64,000 nt of DNA from Chitinophagaceae bacterium UBA1930 (GTDB lineage: Bacteria > Bacteroidota > Bacteroidia > Chitinophagales > Chitinophagaceae), in the NCBI GenBank assembly GCA_002337145.1, contig DDFK01000004.1:301982-365981 (forward strand). The letters run 5' to 3'. Position 1 is the first letter of the stretch. Every line of letters begins with the position of its first letter. This document shows, piece after piece, positions 23,833 through 33,177 of the stretch. The position numbers were made by a program, and so were the translations under genes. Under the pieces are notes generated by a model that worked only from the letters and a program-made list of their open reading frames with translations, was not told the origin of the DNA and did no database searches.

Positions 23833-24303
23833 CTAGTGGTCATAGCTAACCACCCTCGATATTTTCCACTGCCCGTCCTGCTTCTGCCAAATCATCAGGA
23901 ACTTGAAATAGCCCACTTCCTCTTTGCCATTCTCCACATGCCTGAATTCATGCACGCCAATCTCAATGGCACCATAGTTTTTGATAGGATGCACTTCAAG
24001 GCTGCCCTTTACCAATTGTCTGGTCAGTTTGTACTCACGGTTGAAAGTATGCTCAAAATTCTCGAATACTTTTTTATAGGGTATCAACCCCTCATTATCC
24101 TGAAACCATTCAAGGTCATCGGTAAACAGTTGCCTGAACTTTGTAAAGTTCTGCGTGTTGAAGTAGCTGAACATGATGCTGTCCATCGTAGCTATTTCAT
24201 TGTACAATGCCGTTGGTGTAGGGGCCACTTTTTTTTCCTGTGCAGCAACTGCAAAAGAAAAACCGGTAATGGCAATAAGTAGTAGGTATCTGATCAGTTT
24301 CAT
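23833..24303 (-). CDS. Exported NTF2-like (DUF4440) protein
   Basis: The 156-residue product has a signal peptide (MKLIRYLLLIAITGFSFAVAAQ) and a single NTF2-like domain: LYNEIATMDSIMFSYFNTQN, FRQLFTDDLEWFQDNEGL, then a strand-rich end with EVGYFKFLMIWQKQDGQWKI. Such proteins are cone-shaped binding or isomerase folds; here the ligand is unknown. It acts in the periplasm if the signal is used. Confidence 0.82.
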   Translation of the reverse strand: MKLIRYLLLIAITGFSFAVAAQEKKVAPTPTALYNEIATMDSIMFSYFNTQNFTKFRQLFTDDLEWFQDNEGLIPYKKVFENFEHTFNREYKLTRQLVKGSLEVHPIKNYGAIEIGVHEFRHVENGKEEVGYFKFLMIWQKQDGQWKISRVVSYDH

Positions 24304-24339
24304 ATATGCAGTGTATTTGATAGGTGATGTTGGTTTTAC

Positions 24340-24978
24340 TTAATCCTTCCATAAAAAAGGGAACAATATTACTGCAAGTACAATAACCAGCAAGTCCAGA
24401 CCAACCAATAGGCCCGCCATTTGCCACCAGCCCAACTGTACCACGGTTGCAAAGGCAGGTTTGGAAATCTTCATCAGCAACAACAGTTGCGGAATGATGA
24501 TGGGAAAACCCATGATGGCCATCAAGGCAGCCTGTTGCTGTGCCTTGGCTGCAATGGCAGCCAAAAAAGTAAATACCAGGCTTATGCTAATGCCGCCCAA
24601 GCAAGTAATACCCACAAACAACAGGGCATTGGTTAATGGGTTATTCAGCAGTAACAGAAACAGTAATAAGCTTACAATGCTCATGGCCAGCATGAGCACT
24701 ACATTGAACAATAATTTGCTGATGATGAAATCCCTTGCACCCGCAATGGAGTAGAAGTACAGCATACGGCCCCTGCTTTCGGCCAGGAAACTTTTGGCTA
24801 CCGCATTTACACAGACAAACAACTGCACTACCCAAAACAGGCCATTCCATACCTGCTCTTCGGGCTGCCCCATGGATAGGTAAATAACAAAGATGGTGCT
24901 GGCCACATACAGCAGTATGCCATAAAAAGTATATTGCTGCCTTACTTCCAGCAACAGGTCTTTTTTTACAAGTGTCAT
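24340..24978 (-). CDS. ccmB: Heme exporter permease CcmB
   Basis: The product has six hydrophobic segments and reads as CcmB throughout: KKDLLLEVRQQYTFYGILLY, NGLFWVVQLFVCVNAVAKSF, ESRGRMLYFYSIAGARDFII, and MGFPIIIPQLLLL. CcmB forms the membrane part of the CcmABCD system for cytochrome c maturation. The frame is open from 25005, but a -7 box at 25014-25021 would put the transcript start near 25007. The ATG at 24978 (MTLVKKDLL, 212 residues) is therefore the better start. No ccmA or ccmC adjoins it. Confidence 0.92.
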   Translation of the reverse strand: MTLVKKDLLLEVRQQYTFYGILLYVASTIFVIYLSMGQPEEQVWNGLFWVVQLFVCVNAVAKSFLAESRGRMLYFYSIAGARDFIISKLLFNVVLMLAMSIVSLLLFLLLLNNPLTNALLFVGITCLGGISISLVFTFLAAIAAKAQQQAALMAIMGFPIIIPQLLLLMKISKPAFATVVQLGWWQMAGLLVGLDLLVIVLAVILFPFLWKD

Positions 24979-25013
24979 GATATGCTGCAACGAGCGTTTG
25001 TACATATTGGGTG

Positions 25014-25021
25014 CAAAAATA
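25014..25021 (-). promoter_or_regulatory. -7 element upstream of ccmB
   Basis: On the minus strand this reads TATTTTTG, matching TAnnTTTG, about 36 bases before the preferred ccmB ATG. I see no strong -33 partner. Confidence 0.35.
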
Positions 25022-25068
25022 AATATCGTAGCGGCATTTGGCTTATTTTTAATTTATTAAACCTGTCC

Positions 25069-25869
25069 ATGCCTTCACCTTATACATTTGCTGCAGCAAT
25101 ACTGTTGCTGTTAGCCATACAGCCCTGTAACTCACAAACCATCAGCATCGATAAAACAGATACCCTATGCTATAGCAACAAGGCCCAATGGGATGGTAAC
25201 ATAGCATTGGGACTTGAGGTGGACAAGCAACAGGCAACCCTATTTGATGCCAGTAATTTTGTGGATGTTTCGTTACAGCAAAAACACGAGCTATACATCT
25301 TTTCTGCCAGTAACCGTTTTACCTACAATGGGCCGGAAGATGTGCTGAACACGGGCTATGTGCACTTGCGTTGGCGACATGGCTATAAAGAACAGTTGCA
25401 CCCCGAAACCTATGTACAGTACCAATGGGACAATAAACGTGGCATTGTGCACCGCTTTGTTACGGGTGCCAACCTGCGGTACAATTTTTGGCACCATAAA
25501 ATGTGGGAACTCACTTTTGCAAGTGGGCTGATGTATGAGAATGAGCGGTGGGACTATAGCGGTGTTGATACCAATAAGATACCATTGGTGCATCCCGATA
25601 TACAGACCAATGTGTTAAAAAGCAATAACTACATTAAATGGGATGGAAGAATTTCATCGGCAAGCAATATTGCCATTGCACTGTTTTACCAGGCTAGCTT
25701 TAAGGATTTTTTTGAGCCAAGGGTAATGCTGAACGTGAACCTTGATGTAAACGTATCCAAACATTTTGCCGTAGGCTTTAGGTATGCCGGGCTTGATGAT
25801 GTACAGCCCATTGTGCCCATTAGCCATTTTTATTATACACTGTCCAACAATATTATTTACAAGTTCTAG
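25069..25869 (+). CDS. DUF2490-like outer-membrane beta-strand protein
   Basis: The 266-residue product starts MPSPYTFAAAILLLLAIQPC with cleavage likely after CNSQ. The rest is strand-rich with aromatic ends (VHLRWRHGYKEQLHPETYVQ, FVTGANLRYNFWHHKMW, HFAVGFRYAGLDD) and closes on the phenylalanine of NNIIYKF, as outer-membrane barrels do. The pattern fits DUF2490 or a related porin-like family. The frame is open upstream to 24934, but only the ATG at 25069 gives a normal signal peptide. It is divergent from ccmB. Confidence 0.75.
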   Translation: MPSPYTFAAAILLLLAIQPCNSQTISIDKTDTLCYSNKAQWDGNIALGLEVDKQQATLFDASNFVDVSLQQKHELYIFSASNRFTYNGPEDVLNTGYVHLRWRHGYKEQLHPETYVQYQWDNKRGIVHRFVTGANLRYNFWHHKMWELTFASGLMYENERWDYSGVDTNKIPLVHPDIQTNVLKSNNYIKWDGRISSASNIAIALFYQASFKDFFEPRVMLNVNLDVNVSKHFAVGFRYAGLDDVQPIVPISHFYYTLSNNIIYKF

Positions 25870-25928
25870 TCCTTTAAAAAATAGATACATTGCCTACCAA
25901 CCATTCCCGTTTATACAGCCAGCCAATT

Positions 25929-27065
25929 ATGCAAAGGATGCTGTTTGTTGTTATTGCTTGCTTATTTGCTTCGGGCTTGCTGGCACAGCAGCAGGATTCT
26001 GTCCACATTAAAAAGCAGCCGTTCCCGTTCAATATACTTACCAAGATACAGAATGGCAACCTGAAAGTGATTCCGATACCTGTGTTTACGCTGAGCCCCG
26101 AACGTGGTGCAAGCCTTGGGGTAATGCTGCATTATTTTTTCAAGACATCCACAACCGGGCAGGACAGTTCAACCAGGCTTTCCTCTGCATTCCTGAACCT
26201 GCAATACAGCACACGCAAACAGTTCGTATCCGAAATAGGGTACAGCATCTATACCAATGCAGAAAAATATTATGTACAGGGCAGTTTTGGCTATAAGGAT
26301 TTTTACGAGCGTTATTGGACGTTAAGTGGCGATGTGAGCAATAAGGATTTTCTGGGTGTATCGTACCAGCAACTCTTCCTAAAGGGAAGGATATTGAAGA
26401 ACCTGCACCAGCGGTTGTTTGTGGGTATTACCTACAACATCAATAATATTAACCACATTGAATTTGAAAACAAGGCAACACCACCTGTGCCAACCATAGC
26501 GGGCACGGATAAAAGTTTTGTGGTGGGTATGGGCCCTACAATAAGTATTGACAAAAGGGACAACCAGTTTAGTCCGCAACATGGCTGGTATGCCGAAGCA
26601 TCCATACGCTTCTACGAAAAATGGATGGGCAGCAACTATACCTTTAACCAGGCCATGTTTGATGTAAGGAACTATATACCAACTGCCCGCAAAGGCATAC
26701 TGGCACTGAATGCCGTGGCAACCATTACCGGCGGAACGGTACCTTTTTTGGAGAAACAGCGTTTGGGCAGTGACAAGATTATGCGGGGCTATTTTGCCGG
26801 CAGGTTTAGGGACAACCAGTTTGCTGCCGCACAAATGGAATACCGATACCCAGTAGGAAAGAGTTTTGTATTGGCTGCTTTTGTAAGTGCAGGACAAACC
26901 GCTGAAAGTCTTAGCCAGATGCAATGGCAATTGATGCAGAGCAGTGTTGGTGGCGGTTTGCGGTACCTGGTAAACAAAGGCAAAAAGCTGTACATACGTG
27001 CCGATGCAGGCTATACAAGGCTAAAAAATATAGGCTTCTATTTCAGTTTGGGCGATGCGTTTTAG
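25929..27065 (+). CDS. BamA/TamA-type (Omp85) outer-membrane protein
   Basis: The 378-residue product has a signal peptide (MQRMLFVVIACLFASGLLAQ) and a surface-antigen type barrel. It contains PIPVFTLSPERGASLGVMLH, GPTISIDKRDNQFSPQHGWY (the D-x-R-D...P-x-x-G motif of Omp85 barrels), VPFLEKQRLGSDKIMRGYFA (the R-G-Y/F loop) and a final GFYFSLGDAF. POTRA domains are not visible, so it resembles the short patatin- or phosphatase-linked type of Bacteroidota. It probably inserts or translocates substrates at the outer membrane. The start at 25929 gives a proper signal. Confidence 0.85.
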   Translation: MQRMLFVVIACLFASGLLAQQQDSVHIKKQPFPFNILTKIQNGNLKVIPIPVFTLSPERGASLGVMLHYFFKTSTTGQDSSTRLSSAFLNLQYSTRKQFVSEIGYSIYTNAEKYYVQGSFGYKDFYERYWTLSGDVSNKDFLGVSYQQLFLKGRILKNLHQRLFVGITYNINNINHIEFENKATPPVPTIAGTDKSFVVGMGPTISIDKRDNQFSPQHGWYAEASIRFYEKWMGSNYTFNQAMFDVRNYIPTARKGILALNAVATITGGTVPFLEKQRLGSDKIMRGYFAGRFRDNQFAAAQMEYRYPVGKSFVLAAFVSAGQTAESLSQMQWQLMQSSVGGGLRYLVNKGKKLYIRADAGYTRLKNIGFYFSLGDAF

Positions 27066-27171
27066 AGGTTTTCAAATGTCTTCAAACACATAATGGGAAC
27101 GATGCAAAAAAACATTTGCCAATACCCGAAGGTTTTTTACCGATATGGCATCTAACCTTGAAAACCACTTT

Positions 27172-28245
27172 ATGAGAACAACCCATTTGAAGTTTGCAAT
27201 GATGCTTGCCGCATTGTTTACCATTGCAGCTTGCAGCAAAAAAGATGATACAGCTACTACTACTACTACCAGCACTACCGCAACCATAACTGCATTGGCA
27301 TGTGGCAGTGCATCTTTTTCATCATCGGCCACTATGAACAGTGCTTATATAGCTACGGCAACCATTGCTTACAGCGGTGGCAACGCAGTTGCTTATGCTG
27401 CAGGTACGGCCATCAGTTCCACTGGCGTTACCGGTTTAACGGCAACTTTACAGGCTGGTACTTTGCTAAGCGGTACGGGCAACCTCTCATACAGTGTACA
27501 AGGCACACCGACCACTTCGGGTACGGCATCTTTTGCCATTAGTTTTGGCGGACAGTCCTGCACCTTGGCACTTACCGTAAATGCCGCCGGTGGTGTAACA
27601 TTGCCAAGCGTGTACAGCAAAATTTATGGTGCTACCAGCATTACTACTGATGGTACTTGGGTTACTATAAAATCCACTGGGCTGCCCGATCATAAGAGCG
27701 TGTATTACGCAACCACTAACCCTTTGTATGAAGCTTTTAGCGGCACTACTTATGGCGGCAATACATTCTCCAAAAATCCTAATAGCATTGCGGCACAAAC
27801 TTATACTTTCAAGATACCGTTGAACCCAGTGGCAGCCAGCACACATGCTTCCACGCCATTGGGGCCAATGGGTGTATCGCTAAACGGTGTTCCGTTCTAT
27901 AACCAATATGCCGGCCCCAGCCAACCACTTACAGGCGAGATTGTGAGCTTTGACCAAGGCTGGGCACACCCCGACCCAGGTTCGCATTACCATTATCATG
28001 TAGAACCCAAGTTCCTTACCGCAGCCAAAGGCAGCAATGCATTAATGGGTTTCTTGCTGGATGGCTTTCCTGTATACGGTCCAATTGAAAATGGTGCTAC
28101 GGCAACTGGGCTGGATGCATACAACGGGCATACAGGTGTTACGGCTGATTATCCTGGCGGCATCTACCACTACCATATTACGGCAGCGGCACCCTATATT
28201 AACGGCAATGGCTTCTGGGGCACCCCTGGTACCGTTACGTATTAA
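27172..28245 (+). CDS. YHYH domain lipoprotein
   Basis: The 357-residue product has a lipoprotein signal ending in TIAAC (MRTTHLKFAMMLAALFTIAAC), followed by a threonine-rich linker and Ig-like strands. The C-terminal half is a YHYH domain: GSHYHYHVEPKFL, then GFLLDGFPVYGPIENG and YPGGIYHYHITAAAPYING. YHYH proteins have histidine clusters suited to metal binding, but their function is not settled. A MORN lipoprotein and an SCO protein follow. Start chosen at 27172 because the lipobox then lies at the right distance. Confidence 0.88.
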   Translation: MRTTHLKFAMMLAALFTIAACSKKDDTATTTTTSTTATITALACGSASFSSSATMNSAYIATATIAYSGGNAVAYAAGTAISSTGVTGLTATLQAGTLLSGTGNLSYSVQGTPTTSGTASFAISFGGQSCTLALTVNAAGGVTLPSVYSKIYGATSITTDGTWVTIKSTGLPDHKSVYYATTNPLYEAFSGTTYGGNTFSKNPNSIAAQTYTFKIPLNPVAASTHASTPLGPMGVSLNGVPFYNQYAGPSQPLTGEIVSFDQGWAHPDPGSHYHYHVEPKFLTAAKGSNALMGFLLDGFPVYGPIENGATATGLDAYNGHTGVTADYPGGIYHYHITAAAPYINGNGFWGTPGTVTY

Positions 28246-28296
28246 AACATGACATGGCCCTATCAATTGCCCGGCATAGATGAATAAGATTGTACT

Positions 28297-28899
28297 ATGA
28301 AAACAGCAACTGGTTTTTTCTCTTGTATGCTTTTGCTGGCTGTTGCATCTTGCAGCAACCGGCAAAAGCAAATGCCAGAAGTGAAGATTGCGAAAACGGT
28401 TCCGCCATACTACATCACTGCAACAGATAGCGGCTTTGCCAACCATAAGGATACCGTGTATTATAAGAATGCTTTTTTTACCGGGTTCCAATATGCGTTG
28501 TTCCCTACAGGCGATACGGAATATATAAAGTCCTATTTCAACGGGGTAGAAGAAGGTATTCAAAAAAAATGGTATATAAATGGGCAGCTGGCCGAACGAC
28601 GTTTTTACATCAACGGCAAAAAAGAAGGCATTCAACAAGGCTGGTGGCAGGACGGGAAACAGAAATTTATTTTTGAAGCATCCAACGATATGTTTGTGGG
28701 CGAGGCAAGGGAGTGGAATGCGGCAGGCATGCTGTATCGCGATTTCCACTATGTGAACGGGCAGGAGGAGGGCAGTCAGAAAATGTGGTGGGACAATGGC
28801 TCCATACGTGCCAACTATGTTATACATAACGGTAAAAAATATGGCCTGCTTGGCCTTAAAATCTGCAGCAATCCTTATGATTCGGTTAGTAAAAAATAG
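28297..28899 (+). CDS. MORN-repeat lipoprotein (YwqK-like)
   Basis: The 200-residue product begins with a lipoprotein signal (MKTATGFFSCMLLLAVASC). At least four MORN-type repeats follow: KSYFNGVEEGIQKKWYINGQ, RRFYINGKKEGIQQGWWQDG, WNAAGMLYRDFHYVNGQEEG and MWWDNGSIRANYVIHNGKKY. The family is often annotated as YwqK-like antitoxin, but that name is historical and nothing here points to a toxin. It overlaps the SCO gene by 23 bases. Confidence 0.87.
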   Translation: MKTATGFFSCMLLLAVASCSNRQKQMPEVKIAKTVPPYYITATDSGFANHKDTVYYKNAFFTGFQYALFPTGDTEYIKSYFNGVEEGIQKKWYINGQLAERRFYINGKKEGIQQGWWQDGKQKFIFEASNDMFVGEAREWNAAGMLYRDFHYVNGQEEGSQKMWWDNGSIRANYVIHNGKKYGLLGLKICSNPYDSVSKK

Positions 28900-29527
28900 T
28901 ATCCTTATTGCAATGGTTGCCATGGTTGGCTGCAGGGGCAGGCATATGGAGCTTGGCTTGCCGTTTATCAACAAACCCGATTTTACACCTGAGTGGATTG
29001 ATGCCAATACGGCCGCCTATAAAAACATCCATACCATTCCTGCATTTTCGTTTACCGACCAGAATGGGGAAACGGTTACCGAAGCTACCGTAGCAGGAAA
29101 GATATATGTGGCTGATTTTATATTTACCCGTTGTGGCAGTATATGCCCTAAGATGACCGATAATATGGGCATGATACAGGCCGCATTCAAGACCGATAAG
29201 GATGTGATGCTGCTTTCGCATTCCGTAACGCCCGATATGGACAGTGTGCCCGTACTAAAAAAATATGCTGCGGCCAAAGGTGTGATAGATGGCAAGTGGC
29301 ATTTGCTTACAGGCAATAAGGACGAAATTTATACGCTTGCCAAGAAGCAATACTTTGCCGGTGATACGGTGGGTTATTACCAGACAGGCAATGAGTTTTT
29401 GCATACGGAAAATTTTATATTGGTAGATAGGCACCGCAGGATACGTGGTGTGTACAATGGCACATTGCTGGTTGAAATGGGCCGTTTGATTGAGGACATC
29501 AATATGCTGAAAAAAGAAGATGATTGA
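28877..29527 (+). CDS. SCO1/SenC family protein
   Basis: The 216-residue product starts at the ATG inside the end of the MORN gene (MIRLVKNSILIAMVAMVGC, a lipoprotein signal). It has the thioredoxin-like SCO core: NGETVTEATVAGKIYVADFI, the copper-binding pair in FTRCGSICPKM, SVTPDMDSVPVLKKYA, and the third ligand histidine in FLHTENFILVDRHRRIRG. SCO proteins deliver copper to cytochrome oxidase or keep its thiols reduced. Its overlap with the MORN gene implies translational coupling. Confidence 0.92.
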   Translation: MIRLVKNSILIAMVAMVGCRGRHMELGLPFINKPDFTPEWIDANTAAYKNIHTIPAFSFTDQNGETVTEATVAGKIYVADFIFTRCGSICPKMTDNMGMIQAAFKTDKDVMLLSHSVTPDMDSVPVLKKYAAAKGVIDGKWHLLTGNKDEIYTLAKKQYFAGDTVGYYQTGNEFLHTENFILVDRHRRIRGVYNGTLLVEMGRLIEDINMLKKEDD

Positions 29528-29593
29528 AACCTGCCCATGACTTCAATTGACAAAAAAGCTTTTATTTACAGCCTGAAAAAATAAAGCTAAACA

Positions 29594-30109
29594 ATGAAGT
29601 ATTGCCTGGCCTTGCTGTTTGTACTCTGTAGCTGTTCTATTGCGTATTCACAAAAAATTGCTATTATGGATAAGCAACTGCAAGAGCCGATTGTGATTGC
29701 AGACAGCCTTACGACGGAACAGCAACAGACCAATAACTATTTTGCAGTGGAAGTGGAATGTGTGGACACTTTTTATGCAGCATTGAAATATGTAAAGACA
29801 TTTCTTGAAACCGGGCACGACACTACTGCAAGGGGATTGAAGTTTACCACCCTTTCCACCAATATCACCATTAATGGGGTACTGTTTTTTGCATTTGGCA
29901 AACGCTACAACATACTGGCAAAAACCAATATACAAGGTGTTGCCACTGCCATGCTGCTTTCGTCAAAAGACATACGTAACAGCCGGAATGCCCAAAAAGT
30001 GGAGAAGCTGATGAAGTATATGGAAGCTACCAGATGGTTATTGAAACCCACAGCCAATATACATCCCAGCTTTTATGTGGAAGTTGTGGACACACCTGTA
30101 AAAAAATAA
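29594..30109 (+). CDS. Exported protein of unknown function
   Basis: The 171-residue product has a signal peptide (MKYCLALLFVLCSCSIAYSQ) and a mixed alpha/beta mature part with conserved-looking NYFAVEVECVDTFYAALKYV and LKFTTLSTNITINGVLFFAF. I recognise no family. It is in the same direction as the SCO gene with a 66-base gap and may belong to that unit. Confidence 0.7.
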   Translation: MKYCLALLFVLCSCSIAYSQKIAIMDKQLQEPIVIADSLTTEQQQTNNYFAVEVECVDTFYAALKYVKTFLETGHDTTARGLKFTTLSTNITINGVLFFAFGKRYNILAKTNIQGVATAMLLSSKDIRNSRNAQKVEKLMKYMEATRWLLKPTANIHPSFYVEVVDTPVKK

Positions 30110-30120
30110 GGGAACGGATA

Positions 30121-30435
30121 TTAGTACCTTCTTCCGCCACCACCGCCCCGGTTATCCCTGTTGTTGTTGAAACGTGTATTGCCACCGCCAGCAGGAGGGT
30201 CGCCAGCTTCCTTAACGGAGATCTTCTTGCCAAACAGGCTCACGCCATCCAGCAACTGCATGGCTTCCTGTGCCTCGTTGGCATTTTTCATATCCACAAA
30301 ACCAAAGCCCTTGCTTTTGCCAGTGGCCCTGTCTTTTATTACCTGAGCAAAATTCACCTCGCCGTATAACTCAAACATTTCCTTTAAATCAACATCATCC
30401 AAATCTCCAGAAATGCCACCTACAAAAATCTTCAT
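30121..30435 (-). CDS. RRM-type RNA-binding protein
   Basis: The 104-residue product is one RNA recognition motif with both RNP signatures: RNP2 as IFVGGI at residues 3-8 and RNP1 as KGFGFVDM near residue 42. A glycine/arginine/asparagine tail follows (GGGNTRFNNNRDNRGGGG). Small cold-regulated RNA-binding proteins of this form occur in Bacteroidota and cyanobacteria. The open frame extends upstream, but the ATG at 30435 gives the standard MKIFVGG start. Confidence 0.92.
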   Translation of the reverse strand: MKIFVGGISGDLDDVDLKEMFELYGEVNFAQVIKDRATGKSKGFGFVDMKNANEAQEAMQLLDGVSLFGKKISVKEAGDPPAGGGNTRFNNNRDNRGGGGGRRY

Positions 30436-30618
30436 AATTTCTATTTGAAACGAAATTACAAAGACAATGTGGTAATGCTTAATAAAATAATCCACTATTA
30501 ATTTAAAATCATTTCGTGCAGAATTGCTTTGTTTTACCCTTATTTTTATGCCACTTACTAATCAACAATTTGCCCCGATTGTTGCGTAGCCTTTTTTTAT
30601 TATTAAAACAACTTGGAA

Positions 30619-33102
30619 ATGAGAAATCTATGCTGCTTTATGCTGCTTGTTTTGGGGTGCAATTTTGTGTATGCTCAGGAGCGGGTAATGACCGTGAATG
30701 TTAAAAACAGTAATACCAATAAGGCTGTTGCTGCTTATTCCATCAAATTTCAACATGGCACAGCTGCCAACAAGGTTTCGGTACATGAATCAAAAGATTA
30801 TGGCAAACAGCAATTGTATGTATTGCCCGAAGACAGTTATACCATACAGGTACAGGCCGAAGGTTATAAACCCATGCAGGCAAGCCTTTTGATTGATGCT
30901 TCTGTAGGCACACTCAATTTTGAACTGGAACCCAATAAAGGCAATACGGAATTTGACAATGCCTATATAAAAGCCAAACATGCATCGGGCTATATTTTTT
31001 TAACGGGTTATATAACGGAAGAATATACGCATGTGCCACTTGCCAATGTGGACATCAGGACTTCCGATAATCAGGTATTGGCAACAACCAATGACAAAGG
31101 TTACTACGAATGCTCCTTACCATTGTCAAGCACAGAAGCAAGCATCGGTTTATACAAGCAAGGCTATTTGGCAACCACAAAAAAACTTACCAGGTTATGC
31201 GATGGCGATGACCAGATCAACAACTTTACGATTGCACGCAGTACACCGGTACCAACTGTTGAAGTAAGGTTAAACGGATTGGCAACAGTAAACGAAAACC
31301 TTAGAACCGAAACCACACAGGCCACCAATTGCCCATCAACCATAAAAGTTGGTACAACCTGCTCGGGTACCAGTTGCACGGGAGTTGATGTAGTATCAAT
31401 GGAAACCTATACAAGACGTGTGCTGGTGTCTGAATGGCTAAGTTGCTGGGGCAACCCTGCAGGTGGCATGAACTCTCTGCAAGCAGGTGCGGTTGCGGTA
31501 CGTAGTTACGGTATGTGGTACGTGTACCATCCCATTAATGCTACTTATGATATTTGCAGCACTACTTCCTGCCAAGTGTACAGTACTACCGAAACTACCA
31601 ATGGTAACAATGCAACAGCCAATACAGCCAACTATATTTTGGAAACAGGTGGTGCAGTGGCAAGGGCAGAGTATGCAGCCGAGCAGAACAATAACCCGTC
31701 CTGCGGCAATGGGTTTACGGGCACGGGTGCCACAGCCTGGCCATGTGCAGCAGATGGTGTATGTACCGGGCAAACCTACAATGGGCACGGACGTGGCATG
31801 TGCCAAAACGGTTCTGCCCGTTGGGCTACAGGGCTTGCATTAACAAGTAGCACCTGTTCGTTTGGTGCATCCAATGGTTTTGGTGCACAGACATGGCAAT
31901 GGATTATTGGGCATTACTATCCATCTTATACATTAACTACCTGTGTTACGGGTAGCACAACCTGTACCTCGGCATCGCCAACGCCGGTACCTACTTACGG
32001 TACCAGTGCATGTCCCGGCACAGCAGGTACATTAACGGGTACGGTACTTACATGGAATGCAGTAACAGGCGCCAATGGTTATACCATCAGCATCAGCAAA
32101 TACCCGTATGGTTCAAGTAATTTGATAACGGGTTTTCCTTGCAGCAATTATCCCAACCAGGTTACGGCTGCAGGCTTGGAAGCCGGTATGCTGTACCGCT
32201 GGAACATGACTGCTACGGGCGATTGCAATATATCTATCTGCACCAGCAGTACCAGCAGCACCAACTACTTTCAGGTGCCGCCTGTTATTGCTGCCAATGT
32301 TGGTGGTTGCATGTCAACCAATGCAGTAACACCGGGTACAGGTGCAACTGTAACTTATAACTGGTACCAGGTAGGCAACAGCACACCTGTACAGTCTGGT
32401 AGCTCAACCATTTTTTCACCAACGGTTGCGGGCAGTTATTATATGACCATCCAGTATTCGGGCAGTGCCAATTGCTCGGGCACAGTGGCAACCAATGCCA
32501 GCAATACATTAACGGTTGCTTCTGTAAATGGAAGCACTTGCGTGTTGCCTGTGAACCTGCTTTACTTTAATGCCAATGCAAGTGGCAAAGATGTGTTGCT
32601 TGCATGGAAAGCAGGCCAGGAAATAAACATGAACGGTTATTCCATAGAACGCTCATTTGATGGGGCGAACTTCTCCGCATTCAGTACTGTAAAGGCTTTG
32701 AATGCAGCAGCTGCCACGTATAGTTATAGGGATACAAATATATTGGCCATTAACAGCAGTGCTGTTCTGTATTACAGGTTGAAACAGGTACAGAGCGATG
32801 GCAGCTATAAATATTCTGCAACCGTATCTGTAAAAAGAGGCAGTTCGGCAAACGTGATCGAACCTTTGCACAATGTGTTTACCAATCAATTGGAGATAGT
32901 GGCCAATCTGCAAAAAACAGAAAAAGTAAGCTTTAACTTATTTGATGCAACTGGTAGGTTATGCTATAAAAAAGAAATGCTGATAAACAATGGCAGCAGC
33001 AGTTTTATATTGAATGATATGGGCTACCTGAACAAAGGTTATTACCTGTTGCAGGTTTCCAGTGCAGGTGTGGCAAAGACGTTTAAGGTGTTGAGGAACT
33101 GA
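30619..33102 (+). CDS. SpoIID/LytB-domain exported protein with T9SS sorting tail
   Basis: The 827-residue product has a signal peptide (ending VYAQ). Two carboxypeptidase-regulatory-like beta domains follow, for example PLANVDIRTSDNQVLATTND at about 138. A SpoIID-type core covers about 235-450: VDVVSMETYTRRVLVSEWLS, SLQAGAVAVRSYGMWY and the GHGRGMCQNGSARWA segment (the H-G-R/V-G-M-Q/C loop). Ig-like and fibronectin-like strands precede a C-terminal T9SS type A domain (about 750-827: NVFTNQLEIVANLQ...GYYLLQVSSAGVAKTFKVLRN). SpoIID enzymes act on peptidoglycan strands in spore formers; here the protein is predicted to be exported to the surface. Confidence 0.9.
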   Translation: MRNLCCFMLLVLGCNFVYAQERVMTVNVKNSNTNKAVAAYSIKFQHGTAANKVSVHESKDYGKQQLYVLPEDSYTIQVQAEGYKPMQASLLIDASVGTLNFELEPNKGNTEFDNAYIKAKHASGYIFLTGYITEEYTHVPLANVDIRTSDNQVLATTNDKGYYECSLPLSSTEASIGLYKQGYLATTKKLTRLCDGDDQINNFTIARSTPVPTVEVRLNGLATVNENLRTETTQATNCPSTIKVGTTCSGTSCTGVDVVSMETYTRRVLVSEWLSCWGNPAGGMNSLQAGAVAVRSYGMWYVYHPINATYDICSTTSCQVYSTTETTNGNNATANTANYILETGGAVARAEYAAEQNNNPSCGNGFTGTGATAWPCAADGVCTGQTYNGHGRGMCQNGSARWATGLALTSSTCSFGASNGFGAQTWQWIIGHYYPSYTLTTCVTGSTTCTSASPTPVPTYGTSACPGTAGTLTGTVLTWNAVTGANGYTISISKYPYGSSNLITGFPCSNYPNQVTAAGLEAGMLYRWNMTATGDCNISICTSSTSSTNYFQVPPVIAANVGGCMSTNAVTPGTGATVTYNWYQVGNSTPVQSGSSTIFSPTVAGSYYMTIQYSGSANCSGTVATNASNTLTVASVNGSTCVLPVNLLYFNANASGKDVLLAWKAGQEINMNGYSIERSFDGANFSAFSTVKALNAAAATYSYRDTNILAINSSAVLYYRLKQVQSDGSYKYSATVSVKRGSSANVIEPLHNVFTNQLEIVANLQKTEKVSFNLFDATGRLCYKKEMLINNGSSSFILNDMGYLNKGYYLLQVSSAGVAKTFKVLRN

Positions 33103-33135
33103 TAGCTGGGATTATATAATAAATCATTGAACAGG

Positions 33136-33161
33136 CAGGGGCTTTCATTTGAAAGCCCCTG
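33136..33161 (+). terminator. Terminator after the SpoIID gene
   Basis: An 11-base stem (CAGGGGCTTTC / GAAAGCCCCTG) with a 4-base loop is followed by TTTATG, 34 bases after the stop codon. Confidence 0.75.
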
Positions 33162-33177
33162 TTTATGTACGTTTATA

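Noticed and set aside
28297..28899. Reading the YwqK-like MORN protein as an antitoxin
   Set aside because: The name comes from annotation history. The protein is a lipoprotein in an SCO-linked operon with no toxin partner.
28042..29007. 321-codon minus-strand frame opposite the YHYH, MORN and SCO genes
   Set aside because: It covers the ends of three well-supported genes, has no family resemblance and no ribosome site. Long antisense frames are expected with this codon use.
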